DNA of 64,000 bases from Hoeflea sp038900095. GTDB taxonomy: Bacteria; Pseudomonadota; Alphaproteobacteria; Rhizobiales; Rhizobiaceae. How positions within the stretch are numbered: the first letter of the stretch is position 1; the number at the start of each line of letters is the position of its first letter. The notes beneath the pieces are model-generated. The model searched no databases. It was not told the origin of the DNA and saw only the letters and a list, made by a program, of their open reading frames with translations. The stretch covers positions 1,037,330 to 1,101,329 of the forward strand of contig NZ_JBBMQQ010000001.1 of NCBI RefSeq assembly GCF_038900095.1, written 5' to 3'. Below, in pieces: positions 17,980 through 26,411 of this stretch. A program made the position numbers and the translations under genes.

Positions 17980-18417
17980 ATGACCGATCTAGCCGCCTAT
18001 GGCAGCCTGTTTCTCGCCGCCCTGCTGGCAGCGACGCTGATCCCGGCGCAATCGGAAAGCGTACTGGGCGGCCTAGTCGTTCTCGGCGAGCAACCGGTCG
18101 CAGCCCTTGTTGCGGTTGCCAGCCTCGGCAACATTCTGGGCTCGGTGCTCAACTGGCTGATCGGGCGCGGCGTCGAACGGTTTCGAGACCGGAAATGGTT
18201 TCCGGCCAGCAAGAGCCAACTCGCGCGGGCGCAGCTGCGTTATCAGCGTTTTGGCTACTGGTCGCTGCTTCTTGCCTGGGTGCCGATCATCGGCGACCCG
18301 CTAACACTTGTGGCAGGCATCATGCGCGAACCGTTGTGGCGGTTTTTGATCCTGGTCTCGATCGGCAAGACAGGGCGCTATGCCGTGCTGGTCGCCGGGG
18401 TTGGCGCGTTCACATAA
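17980..18417 (+). CDS. YqaA/DedA-like (SNARE-associated) membrane protein
   Basis: A 145-residue inner-membrane protein with about four hydrophobic helices. The SxxGNxLGSVLNWLIGRG segment and the later WVPIIGDPLTLVAGIMR carry the conserved Gly, Pro and Asp typical of the DedA/VTT family, YqaA branch. Family members act as lipid scramblases or in envelope homeostasis. The ATG at 17980 is preferred to a GTG at 17923; its ribosome binding site is weak. It stands 70 bp upstream of lrgA on the same strand. Confidence 0.78.
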   Translation: MTDLAAYGSLFLAALLAATLIPAQSESVLGGLVVLGEQPVAALVAVASLGNILGSVLNWLIGRGVERFRDRKWFPASKSQLARAQLRYQRFGYWSLLLAWVPIIGDPLTLVAGIMREPLWRFLILVSIGKTGRYAVLVAGVGAFT

Positions 18418-18487
18418 AACGGTTGGGGCGGATGCGGGGAATCTGGCAGTATCCGCTTCAAGTGCCCTCACCTTTCAGGTTTCGCCC

Positions 18488-18856
18488 ATGTTATCAGCCC
18501 TCACGCTTATCCTGACCTGCCAGTTGATCGGCGAGCTGTTCACCCGGTTCTTCGGCCTGCCGGTGCCCGGACCGGTGGCGGGCATGGTGATATTGTTTGC
18601 GCTGCTGGCCATTCATGGCTCCGTGCCCAGGGATGTCGGCACGGTTGCGGATACCTTGCTCAAGAACCTGGCGCTGCTGTTCGTGCCGGCCGGTGTCGGG
18701 GTGATGGCGCATTTTGGCCTGCTCGGTCAGGACTGGCTGCCGATTTCGGTGGCGCTGATCGGCTCGACACTGGCGACAATCGCGGTAACGGCCCTGGTGA
18801 TGAGCAGGCTCGCGCGCGCCGGCAAGTCTGCGGACGGGGAAACACCCCATGGCTGA
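18488..18856 (+). CDS. lrgA: LrgA/CidA family holin-like protein
   Basis: A 122-residue membrane protein with four hydrophobic helices and the LrgA signature LFGLPVPGPVAGMVILFALL. In bacteria LrgA pairs with LrgB; the pair has been linked to murein hydrolase export and to pyruvate or glycolate transport. It overlaps lrgB by eight bases, so the two are translationally coupled. Confidence 0.9.
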   Translation: MLSALTLILTCQLIGELFTRFFGLPVPGPVAGMVILFALLAIHGSVPRDVGTVADTLLKNLALLFVPAGVGVMAHFGLLGQDWLPISVALIGSTLATIAVTALVMSRLARAGKSADGETPHG

Positions 18857-19565
18857 CATCTCCGAAGTCTGGGTCTATCTGAGCGCCAGCCCGCTATTGT
18901 TCCTCACCCTGACACTGGCAGCCTTCCAGGCCGGAACCTGGCTCTATGATCGCTCCGGCCACAAGCCGCTTCTCAATCCGGTGCTGACGGCCGTGATCCT
19001 CGTTGTCGGCCTGCTGACCTTGAGCGGTACGACTTACGAGACCTATTTCGAAGGCGCGCAGTTCGTGCATTTCCTGCTGGGTCCGGCCACCGTGGCGCTG
19101 GCGATCCCGCTCTACCGGCAGTTTGACCGGGTCCGCAGTTCGGCGCTGGCGCTGATCACCAGCGTGCTCTGCGGCTCTCTGACGGCGATGGGCACGGCGG
19201 TTGGCCTTGGCTGGCTTCTGGGCGCAAGCCGCGAGACACTGATGTCGCTGGCGCCGAAATCTGTCACAGCGCCTGTTGCCATGGGCATCACCGAGCAATT
19301 GGGCGGATTGCCGTCGCTGACGGCCGTACTGGTGATCCTCACCGGAATCCTGGGTGCCGTGCTCGGCCCTCTGCTGCTCACGTTGATCGGCGTCAAGGAC
19401 TGGCGCGCCCGTGGACTGGCGCTCGGCACCGCCAGTCACGGCATCGGAACGGCGCGCGCGCTGCAGGTCAACGAACTGGCAGGCGCGTTTTCCGGCCTTG
19501 CCATGGGGCTCAATGCACTGGCCACGGCCATTCTGCTGCCGATCCTGTGGCGGCTGTTCTTCTGA
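18849..19565 (+). CDS. lrgB: LrgB family membrane protein
   Basis: A 238-residue protein with multiple transmembrane helices. The LrgB/CidB/PlgG motif region is seen in FLLGPATVALAIPLYRQ and SVTAPVAMGITEQLGG, and in LGTASHGIGTARALQ. Partner of the upstream LrgA. In plants and several bacteria this fused or paired system moves glycolate, glycerate or pyruvate. Its start lies inside the end of lrgA. It is followed 11 bp later by a methyltransferase. Confidence 0.92.
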   Translation: MADISEVWVYLSASPLLFLTLTLAAFQAGTWLYDRSGHKPLLNPVLTAVILVVGLLTLSGTTYETYFEGAQFVHFLLGPATVALAIPLYRQFDRVRSSALALITSVLCGSLTAMGTAVGLGWLLGASRETLMSLAPKSVTAPVAMGITEQLGGLPSLTAVLVILTGILGAVLGPLLLTLIGVKDWRARGLALGTASHGIGTARALQVNELAGAFSGLAMGLNALATAILLPILWRLFF

Positions 19566-19576
19566 GGGAAACTGGA

Positions 19577-20212
19577 ATGGAACACAATTTTTGGCATGAC
19601 CGCTGGGAAAGCGGCAGGATCGGCTTTCACGCGCAGGCGCCCAATCCGCTGCTGACAACCCATTTCCCTGCCCTGTGTCTGACGGAGGGATCACGTGTCT
19701 TCGTTCCGCTTTGCGGCAAGACACTCGACATCGGCTGGATCCTGTCCCGCGGCTGCATAGTGGCGGGCGCAGAACTCAGCGAGATGGCAATTGAGCAATT
19801 GTTTGAAGAACTTGGCGTTGAACCGGAGATTTCGGACCTGGGCAAGCTCAAACGCTACAGCGCGACAGACATAGACATTTTCGTCGGTGACATCCATGCG
19901 CTCACCCCGCAAATGCTCGGACCTGTCGATGCGATCTTTGACCGCGCGGCGCTGGTTGCCCTGCCCGAGAAGATGCGCAGCGCCTATACTGCACATCTTA
20001 TCTCGCTGACAGGAACCGCACCGCAACTTCTGGTCTGTTTCGCGTATGACCAGAGCCTGATCAGCGGTCCGCCGTTCTCGATTACCAAGGACGAGGTTCA
20101 CCGGCACTATGACGCCGCCTACGAGATAACCGAGCTTGCAAACCAGGAAGCGGCGGGCGGCATGAAGGGGATCGCAGCGACCGAAAGCGTCTGGTTGCTC
20201 AAGCCGCGTTGA
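19577..20212 (+). CDS. tmpA: Thiopurine S-methyltransferase family protein
   Basis: A 211-residue SAM-dependent methyltransferase. The TPMT hallmarks are the opening FWHDRWESGRIGFHA, the SAM site VFVPLCGKTLDIGWILS and the GAELSEMAIEQLF strand-helix. Bacterial TPMTs methylate selenium, tellurium and sulfur compounds. It begins 11 bp after lrgB with a GAGGGA site nearby, so it is probably in the lrgAB transcript. The gene symbol is offered for the bacterial family and not proven here. Confidence 0.9.
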   Translation: MEHNFWHDRWESGRIGFHAQAPNPLLTTHFPALCLTEGSRVFVPLCGKTLDIGWILSRGCIVAGAELSEMAIEQLFEELGVEPEISDLGKLKRYSATDIDIFVGDIHALTPQMLGPVDAIFDRAALVALPEKMRSAYTAHLISLTGTAPQLLVCFAYDQSLISGPPFSITKDEVHRHYDAAYEITELANQEAAGGMKGIAATESVWLLKPR

Positions 20213-20278
20213 CCCTTCGATCGTTTGGGGTGCGAAGCGAGGCTTCACAGCATTCAGATGACTGGCGCTCTGCCCTTC

Positions 20279-20506
20279 TCACCGGGCAGCCATCTCCGGC
20301 CGCCGGATCTTTTCCAACGCTGCCACCACCATCGGTTTGAATCCTTCGGTGCTTTCGTCGGTGATCTCGAACAATTGCGCCCGCATGCGCGGATCCCAGA
20401 ACTTGTTGATGTGATCGGCAACGCCCTCGATCTGCTCACTCTCGGGCTGCGAGGCGAAGAAAGTGGCAATCTGGTTGGCCTGGTAGCACAGTTTGTCAGG
20501 CGACAT
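20279..20506 (-). CDS. fdsD: Formate dehydrogenase delta subunit
   Basis: A 75-residue small protein starting MSPDKLCYQANQIATFF with GGAG eight bases before. The motif DHINKFWDPRMRAQLF is the family signature. FdsD is a small accessory or structural subunit found at the end of NAD-dependent molybdenum formate dehydrogenase operons. It overlaps fdhD by 11 bases, the last gene of this operon. Its exact role is not well understood even in model systems. Confidence 0.92.
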   Translation of the reverse strand: MSPDKLCYQANQIATFFASQPESEQIEGVADHINKFWDPRMRAQLFEITDESTEGFKPMVVAALEKIRRPEMAAR

Positions 20507-21341
20507 CGCTCTCAACTCCTTGTTTGATCCGGCCAGTCTTGATCCTGTCGGGCCGGGTGAAAATTTCGAAATCCGCACCGCGGGCGACGCCGACCAGCGT
20601 CAGGCCGGAGGCCTCGGCGGTTCTGACCGCAAGCGCTGTCGGCGCAGATACCGCGATCAGCAGCCCGGTGCCGGCGATCACCGCCTTCTGCACCATGTCG
20701 ACCGAGACGCGGCTGGTGATCACGATCGCACCGTCCGCGGCAGTTGACCCCGAGCGGGCGATGGCGCCGATCAGCTTGTCGAGCGCGTTGTGGCGGCCGA
20801 CATCCTCGCGCACGCAGAGCATGCCGCGGTCCGGGTGAAAAAATCCAGCCGCATGCACCGCCCCGGTTTCGGCCCTGAGCTTCTGGTGGATCGACAGAGA
20901 CCTGACGGCTTCGCGGACATCTTCGGCATTGAACGCCAGCTCCACCGCCTTGCGGTCCGGCAAGGTTCTGAGTGCCTCTTCGATGGATTCAATGCCGCAC
21001 AGGCCACAGCCGACCGGTCCGGCCATCTTGCGGCGGCGGTCGGACAGGGCTGCCTGGAGGCCGTCGGCAAGCCGCATCTGCACATCAAACCCCTGATCCG
21101 CCTCGACAATATCGAGCGAAACAATATCGTCAGGCGTCCGGACAAGGGCCTCGGACAGGGCAAAGCCAACGCCGAAATCATGCAGATCGGCGGGCGTTGC
21201 CATCATCACCGCCTGGGTGGTTCCGCCAAAGGACAGCGCAACCGGAACTTCCTCGGGCAACGCCCGGGACCCCGGGGTTACCACCCCTGCCCTGACCGCG
21301 ATACGGGGGGCTATTGCCGTGCTGGAATTGACTTTCGCCAT
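20496..21341 (-). CDS. fdhD: Formate dehydrogenase accessory sulfurtransferase
   Basis: A 281-residue FdhD/FdsC protein that passes sulfur to the molybdenum cofactor before it is inserted in formate dehydrogenase. The catalytic CxxC lies in GCGLCG near residue 112. CVREDVGRHNALDKLIG and SRVSVDMVQKAVIAG are family signatures. It begins 33 bp after the fdsA stop and is fused by overlap to fdsD, keeping maturation and structural genes in one transcript. Confidence 0.96.
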   Translation of the reverse strand: MAKVNSSTAIAPRIAVRAGVVTPGSRALPEEVPVALSFGGTTQAVMMATPADLHDFGVGFALSEALVRTPDDIVSLDIVEADQGFDVQMRLADGLQAALSDRRRKMAGPVGCGLCGIESIEEALRTLPDRKAVELAFNAEDVREAVRSLSIHQKLRAETGAVHAAGFFHPDRGMLCVREDVGRHNALDKLIGAIARSGSTAADGAIVITSRVSVDMVQKAVIAGTGLLIAVSAPTALAVRTAEASGLTLVGVARGADFEIFTRPDRIKTGRIKQGVESDVA

Positions 21342-21374
21342 ATCCGCTCTTCTCCCCTTAGCCGGTGTCAGCGC

Positions 21375-24260
21375 CTATTCGGCCGGCTCAAGCGTATCGA
21401 CGCTGATGATCCGGCGCGATTTTTCGGCATGCGCCTCATATTCCTGCTGCCAGTCGGTCGGCCCGTTAGAGGGCGTCACCTGAACTGCCGTCACCTTGTA
21501 TTCCGGACAGCTTGTCGCCCAGTCGGTGTAGTCGGTGGTGATCACGTTGGCCTGGGTGCCGGGATGGTGGAAGGTGGTGTAGACCACGCCGGGCGCGACG
21601 CGTTCGGTGATCGTGGCGCGCAGCGCCGTCTCGCCCGAGCGGCTCGACAGCTTGACCCAGTCATCCTGGTGCACACCGCGCTGTTCGGCGTCATGCGGGT
21701 GGATCTCGAGCCGGTCTTCGGCATGCCAGGCGACGTTCTCCGTGCGGCGGGTCTGGGCGCCGACATTGTACTGGCTGAGAATCCGGCCGGTGGTCAACAG
21801 CAGCGGGAAGCGCGGGCCTGAGCGCTCGTCTGTTGCCACATATTCGGTTCGGATGAACTTGCCCTTGCCGCGGACAAAACCATCCAGATGCATCACCGGC
21901 GTGCCTTCCGGATTGGCGTCATTGCAGGGCCACTGCACCGAGCCTTTTTCTTCCAGAAGCTGATAGGTCACATTGGCGAAACTCGGCGTCGTGGCGGCGA
22001 TTTCATCCATGATTTCAGACGGATGATTGTAATCCCAGTCAAGCCCCATTGCCTGCGCCAGCTTCAGCGTGACTTCCCAGTCGGCCAGACCGTTCTTGGG
22101 TGACATCACCTTGCGCACGCGGTTGATGCGGCGCTCGGCGTTGGTGAAGGTGCCGTCCTTTTCCAGAAAGGTCGAGCCGGGAAGGAAGACATGGGCAAAG
22201 TTGGCGGTCTCGTTGAGGAACAGGTCGTGGACCACAACGCACTCCATCGCCTCGAGACCCGCCTTGACATGCTTGGTATCGGGATCGGACTGCAGGATGT
22301 CCTCGCCCTGGATGTAGATGCCGCGGAAAGTGCCGTGAACGGCGGCATCGAGCATGTTGTTGATCCTCAGACCGGGTTCGGGGTCCAGCTCGACACCCCA
22401 GAGCTTTTCAAAGACGTCGCGGACTTCATCGCCGGAGATATGCCGATAGCCGGGCAGTTCATGCGGGAACGAGCCCATGTCACAGGCGCCCTGGACATTG
22501 TTCTGGCCCCTGAGCGGGTTCACGCCAACGCCGGGGCGGCCGATATTGCCGGTGGCCATGGCAAGGTTGGCAATCGCCATCACCGTTGTCGAGCCCTGGC
22601 TGTGTTCGGTAACGCCAAGGCCGTAATAGATCGCGCCATTGCCGCCGCGGGCATAGAGCCGGGCTGCGCCGCGCAGTTCTTCCGCCGGCACACCGGTGTA
22701 GGCCTCGGTGGCCTCGGGGGAATTTTCGGGTTCGGCAACGAAGCTTGCCCAGTCCTCGAATTCAGACCAGTCGCAGCGTTCGCGAATGAATGCCTCGTCA
22801 AACAGGCCCTCGGTGACGATTACATGCGCGAGTGCGGTCAGCACCGCGACATTGGTGCCGGGCTTCAAAGGCAGATGGTGACTGGCCTCGACATGGGCCG
22901 AGCGCACCAGGTCGATGCGGCGCGGATCGATGACGATCAACTTTGCCCCGGCCCTGAGGCGCTTCTTGAGCCTTGAGGCGAACACCGGATGGCCATCGGT
23001 CGGGTTGGCGCCGATCAGGATGACGACGTCGGTGTGTTCGACAGAATCGAAATCCTGGGTGCCGGCGGAAGTGCCGAAAGCCTTGCCGAGGCCGTAGCCG
23101 GTCGGCGAATGGCAGACGCGGGCACAGGTGTCGACATTGTTGTTGCCAAAACCGGCACGGACCAGCTTCTGCACCAGGAAGGTTTCCTCATTGGTGCAAC
23201 GCGACGAAGTGATGCCGCCGATGGCACCGCGGCCGTGCTGGAACTGCAGACGGCGGAATTCCTTGGCGACATGGGCGAAGGCTTCTTCCCAGCTGACTTC
23301 GCGCCATGGATCGGTGATTTTCTCGCGCACCATCGGATTGAGTATCCGGTCCTGGTGGGTGGTGTAGCCCCAGGCGAAGCGGCCCTTGACGCAGGAATGG
23401 CCGCGATTGGCCTTGCCGTCTTTCCACGGCACCATGCGGACAACTTCCTCGCCGCGCATCTCGGCCTTGAACGAGCAGCCGACGCCGCAATAGGCGCAAG
23501 TCGTGACCACCGAATGTTCCGGCTGGCCGATTTCGATGACGGATTTTTCCTGCAATGTCGCCGTCGGGCAGGCCTGTACGCAGGCGCCGCAGGAGACGCA
23601 TTCGGAATTCATGAAGCTCTCGTGCATGCCGGGCGAGACGCGGCTTTCAAAGCCCCTGCCCTCGATGGTCAGCGCGAAGGTGCCCTGCACTTCCTCGCAG
23701 GCCCGGACGCAGCGCGAGCAGACGATGCACTTGGCAGGGTCATAGGTGAAATACGGGTTGCTTTCGTCCTTTGGCATGTAGCGCGGATTGGCCTCGCCGT
23801 TCTGCCGCGCCTTGACGTGGTTTTCGCCCTCATAGCCGTAGCGCACATCGCGCAGGCCAACGGCGCCGGCCATGTCCTGGAGTTCGCAATCGCCATTGGC
23901 CGCACAGGTCAGGCAGTCGAGCGGATGGTCGGAGATATAGAGTTCCATCACGCCACGGCGGATGTCCTTGAGCCGTCCGGTCTGGGTGTGGACCACCATG
24001 CCTTCGCTCACCGGCGTGGTGCAGGATGCCGGCGTGCCGTTGCGGCCTTCAATCTCGACCAGGCAGAGGCGGCAGGAGCCAAAGGCGTCGACCATGTCGG
24101 TGGCGCAGAGCTTGGGCACCTGGATGCCGGCTTCCATCGAGGCGCGCATCACCGAGGTGCCTTCGGGCACTTCAATGGTGTTGCCGTCGATGACGAGGCG
24201 AACGGTCTTTTCAGCCTCGGAAGCCGGGGTGCCGTAGTCAATTTCCTGGATCAGTGCCAT
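21375..24260 (-). CDS. fdsA: NAD-dependent formate dehydrogenase, alpha (catalytic) subunit
   Basis: A 961-residue molybdopterin oxidoreductase that oxidises formate to CO2. It begins with a plant-type 2Fe-2S domain (CATDMVDAFGSCRLC, C-terminal TCAANGDC). Two 4Fe-4S ferredoxin motifs (CIVCSRCVRACEE, CVSCGACVQACP) and the FdhF-type cluster CAYCGVGC follow, then the Mo-bisPGD domain. The active-site loop DTCARVCHSPTGYGL carries Cys, not selenocysteine. ATG 24260 after GGAGTG is chosen; the longer ORF opening runs into fdsB. Electrons pass through FdsB and FdsG to NAD+. It sits five bases after fdsB. Confidence 0.96.
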   Translation of the reverse strand: MALIQEIDYGTPASEAEKTVRLVIDGNTIEVPEGTSVMRASMEAGIQVPKLCATDMVDAFGSCRLCLVEIEGRNGTPASCTTPVSEGMVVHTQTGRLKDIRRGVMELYISDHPLDCLTCAANGDCELQDMAGAVGLRDVRYGYEGENHVKARQNGEANPRYMPKDESNPYFTYDPAKCIVCSRCVRACEEVQGTFALTIEGRGFESRVSPGMHESFMNSECVSCGACVQACPTATLQEKSVIEIGQPEHSVVTTCAYCGVGCSFKAEMRGEEVVRMVPWKDGKANRGHSCVKGRFAWGYTTHQDRILNPMVREKITDPWREVSWEEAFAHVAKEFRRLQFQHGRGAIGGITSSRCTNEETFLVQKLVRAGFGNNNVDTCARVCHSPTGYGLGKAFGTSAGTQDFDSVEHTDVVILIGANPTDGHPVFASRLKKRLRAGAKLIVIDPRRIDLVRSAHVEASHHLPLKPGTNVAVLTALAHVIVTEGLFDEAFIRERCDWSEFEDWASFVAEPENSPEATEAYTGVPAEELRGAARLYARGGNGAIYYGLGVTEHSQGSTTVMAIANLAMATGNIGRPGVGVNPLRGQNNVQGACDMGSFPHELPGYRHISGDEVRDVFEKLWGVELDPEPGLRINNMLDAAVHGTFRGIYIQGEDILQSDPDTKHVKAGLEAMECVVVHDLFLNETANFAHVFLPGSTFLEKDGTFTNAERRINRVRKVMSPKNGLADWEVTLKLAQAMGLDWDYNHPSEIMDEIAATTPSFANVTYQLLEEKGSVQWPCNDANPEGTPVMHLDGFVRGKGKFIRTEYVATDERSGPRFPLLLTTGRILSQYNVGAQTRRTENVAWHAEDRLEIHPHDAEQRGVHQDDWVKLSSRSGETALRATITERVAPGVVYTTFHHPGTQANVITTDYTDWATSCPEYKVTAVQVTPSNGPTDWQQEYEAHAEKSRRIISVDTLEPAE

Positions 24261-24265
24261 TTCAC

Positions 24266-25837
24266 TCACTCCGCAGCCTGGTTCATGGGACTTGCCATCC
24301 GGGGCCCCGGACGGAAATCCTCCGGGAAATGCGTCAGCGCACTCATCACCGGATACGGCGTGAAGCCGCCCAAAGCGCAGAGCGAGCCGAATTTCATCGT
24401 ATTGCACAAATCTGTCATCAGCGTGATCTGGCTTTCGGGCTCTATGCCATCGCGGATCCTGTCGACGACCTCGACTCCGCGGGTCGAGCCGATGCGGCAG
24501 GGCGTACACTTGCCACAGCTCTCGATGGCGCAGAATTCAAAGGCAAACCGGGCCTGTTTGAGCATGTCGACGCTGTCGTCAAACACCACGATGCCGGCAT
24601 GGCCGATCAGCCCGTCCTTTGCGGCGAATGCTTCATAGTCAAACGGCGTGTCGAAAAGCTCACGCGGGAAATAGGCGCCCAGAGGTCCGCCGACCTGTAC
24701 TGCCCTGACCGGGCGGCCGGTGGCGGTTCCCCCGCCAATATCCTCAACCAGTTCACCCAGTGTCATGCCGAAGGCTGCTTCGAACAACCCGCCATACTTC
24801 ACGTTCCCGGCGATCTGGATCGGGATCGTTCCGCGCGAGCGGCCCATGCCGAAATCGCGATAATATTCGGCGCCCTTTTCCATGATGATCGGCACCGAGG
24901 CGAGAGACACCATGTTGTTGACCACTGTCGGCTGGCCAAGGAAGCCCTTGTGGGCCGGCAGTGGCGGCTTGGCGCGGACAACGCCGCGGCGGCCTTCAAG
25001 GCTTTCAAGCAGCGCCGTTTCCTCGCCGCAGACATAGGCGCCTGCACCAACGCGGACTTCCATATCAAAGGCGTGGGATGAACCGAGAACAGAGGTGCCG
25101 AGGATCTTGTTTTCCCTGGCCACTTTCACGGCCCGGTTCATCATGTCGACCGCATGGGGGTATTCGGAACGAAGGTAGATATAGCCCCTGGTCGCGCCGG
25201 TGGCGATGCCGGCAATAGCCATGCCCTCGATCAGTACGAAGGGATCGCCTTCCATGATCATGCGGTCGGCAAAAGTGCCTGAATCGCCTTCGTCGGCGTT
25301 GCAGATAATGTATTTCTGCGCGCCTTGCGCTTCCAGCACGGTCTTCCACTTGATGCCGGTGGGAAATCCTGCGCCTCCGCGTCCGCGCAGACCTGACTCG
25401 GTGACTTGCGCGACAATGGCCTCCGGCGCCATGGCGATGGCGTTGGTCAAGCCGGTCAAACCGCCATGCTCACGGTAATCCTCAAGCGAAAGCGGATCGG
25501 TGATGCCGCAGCGGGCAAAGGTAAGCCGTGTCTGACGCTTGAGATAGAGGATCTCTTCGGTGAGACCAAGGCTCAACGGATGATTCCCGCCTTCAAGCAA
25601 ACCCGCATCGAGAAGGCCGTCCAAATCCGATGTCTTGACCGGACCATAGGCGACCCTGCCCCTGTCGGTCTCGACCTCGACCATCGGCTCAAGCCAGTAC
25701 AGTCCACGCGAGCCGTTGCGAATGATCCGGGCGTCGAGGCCGCGGGCCTTGAGTGTTTGGGCCATGCGCGCGGCGACTTTGTCGGCACCGACGGCGATTG
25801 CGCCGGAATCTCCTGGAATGTAAATCTTCACGCTCAT
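24266..25837 (-). CDS. fdsB: Formate dehydrogenase beta subunit (NuoF-like)
   Basis: A 523-residue diaphorase subunit. The N-terminal thioredoxin-like part (about 1-110) precedes the NuoF core: RGRGGAGFPTGIKW (NADH site), ICNADEGDSGTFADR and GAYVCGEETALLESLEG (FMN). The 4Fe-4S motif is ESCGKCTPCRIGS, with a last Cys near the end. It transfers electrons from FdsA clusters to NAD+ through FMN. It overlaps fdsG by four bases. Confidence 0.96.
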   Translation of the reverse strand: MSVKIYIPGDSGAIAVGADKVAARMAQTLKARGLDARIIRNGSRGLYWLEPMVEVETDRGRVAYGPVKTSDLDGLLDAGLLEGGNHPLSLGLTEEILYLKRQTRLTFARCGITDPLSLEDYREHGGLTGLTNAIAMAPEAIVAQVTESGLRGRGGAGFPTGIKWKTVLEAQGAQKYIICNADEGDSGTFADRMIMEGDPFVLIEGMAIAGIATGATRGYIYLRSEYPHAVDMMNRAVKVARENKILGTSVLGSSHAFDMEVRVGAGAYVCGEETALLESLEGRRGVVRAKPPLPAHKGFLGQPTVVNNMVSLASVPIIMEKGAEYYRDFGMGRSRGTIPIQIAGNVKYGGLFEAAFGMTLGELVEDIGGGTATGRPVRAVQVGGPLGAYFPRELFDTPFDYEAFAAKDGLIGHAGIVVFDDSVDMLKQARFAFEFCAIESCGKCTPCRIGSTRGVEVVDRIRDGIEPESQITLMTDLCNTMKFGSLCALGGFTPYPVMSALTHFPEDFRPGPRMASPMNQAAE

Positions 25838-26313
25838 GCCTGCACCGCCTTTGCCAGCTCGCCGACCATCTCGTCATCGAGCCTGCCGATCACGTCGCCA
25901 TCAACCATCGCTGCCGGCGCACAGGCGCAAAGCCCGAGACAGTAGACGGGCTCAACGGTTACGGAACCGTTGGCGCTGGTTTCATGCCAGTCGAGACCGA
26001 GCAGCGAGAGCAGGCGCTCCGCCAGCTGATCGCCACCCATCGACTGGCAGGCCTCGGCCCGGCACAGCTTGATCACGTGGCGGCCCGCAGGCGCCTCGCG
26101 GTAATCATGGTAGAAACTGACAACACCATGAACCTCGGCGCGTGACAGGTTGAGCCCGCTGGCAATCACCGGGAGTGCGGCCTGCGGAACATAGCCAAAT
26201 TCTGTCTGAACTTCATGGAGGATTGGCAGAAGCGGACCTTCGAGTGGCTTGAGCCGTCCGACGATGGCTTCGGTTCGCGAAGCGATGTCCGCGTCCAGCA
26301 TACGTGAATGCAT
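25834..26313 (-). CDS. fdsG: Formate dehydrogenase gamma subunit (NuoE-like)
   Basis: A 159-residue 2Fe-2S protein. The four ligands are in LCRAEACQSMGG and YCLGLCACAPA, the NuoE pattern. It is the first gene of the fds operon. ATG 26313 follows GGGAGGGG by seven bases, a strong site, and replaces the longer upstream ORF opening at 26448. It completes the flavin/iron-sulfur arm delivering electrons to NAD+. Confidence 0.95.
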   Translation of the reverse strand: MHSRMLDADIASRTEAIVGRLKPLEGPLLPILHEVQTEFGYVPQAALPVIASGLNLSRAEVHGVVSFYHDYREAPAGRHVIKLCRAEACQSMGGDQLAERLLSLLGLDWHETSANGSVTVEPVYCLGLCACAPAAMVDGDVIGRLDDEMVGELAKAVQA

Positions 26314-26396
26314 TACAAACCCCTCCCGACGGCGTAACAAAGTTTGCAATAAGCTGCCAACAACCCCTTGAATCAAGTCAGCATATTCGTTGTGCG

Positions 26397-26411
26397 ATAG
26401 AAAACTTCTAT
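26397..26411. promoter_or_regulatory. ATAG-N7-CTAT element, candidate LysR-type operator of fds
   Basis: ATAG (26397-26400), seven bases, CTAT (26408-26411), embedded in the longer dyad CGATAGAA-AAC-TTCTATCG (26395-26413). Its right half lies within the last codons of the upstream lysR gene: CTA at 26408-26410 is the reverse complement of that gene's TAG stop. The element lies about 85 bp before the fdsG start. The spacing matches sites bound by some LysR-type regulators such as OxyR. It could instead be a short terminator hairpin. Confidence 0.45.

Noticed and set aside
21375..24260. Selenocysteine in FdsA
   Set aside because: The active-site codon region reads Cys (CARVCHSPTG) with no in-frame TGA at that site.
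22989..24638. A 549-codon plus-strand ORF
   Set aside because: Antisense to fdsA and the end of fdsB; Ala/Gly/Arg shadow composition, no motif.
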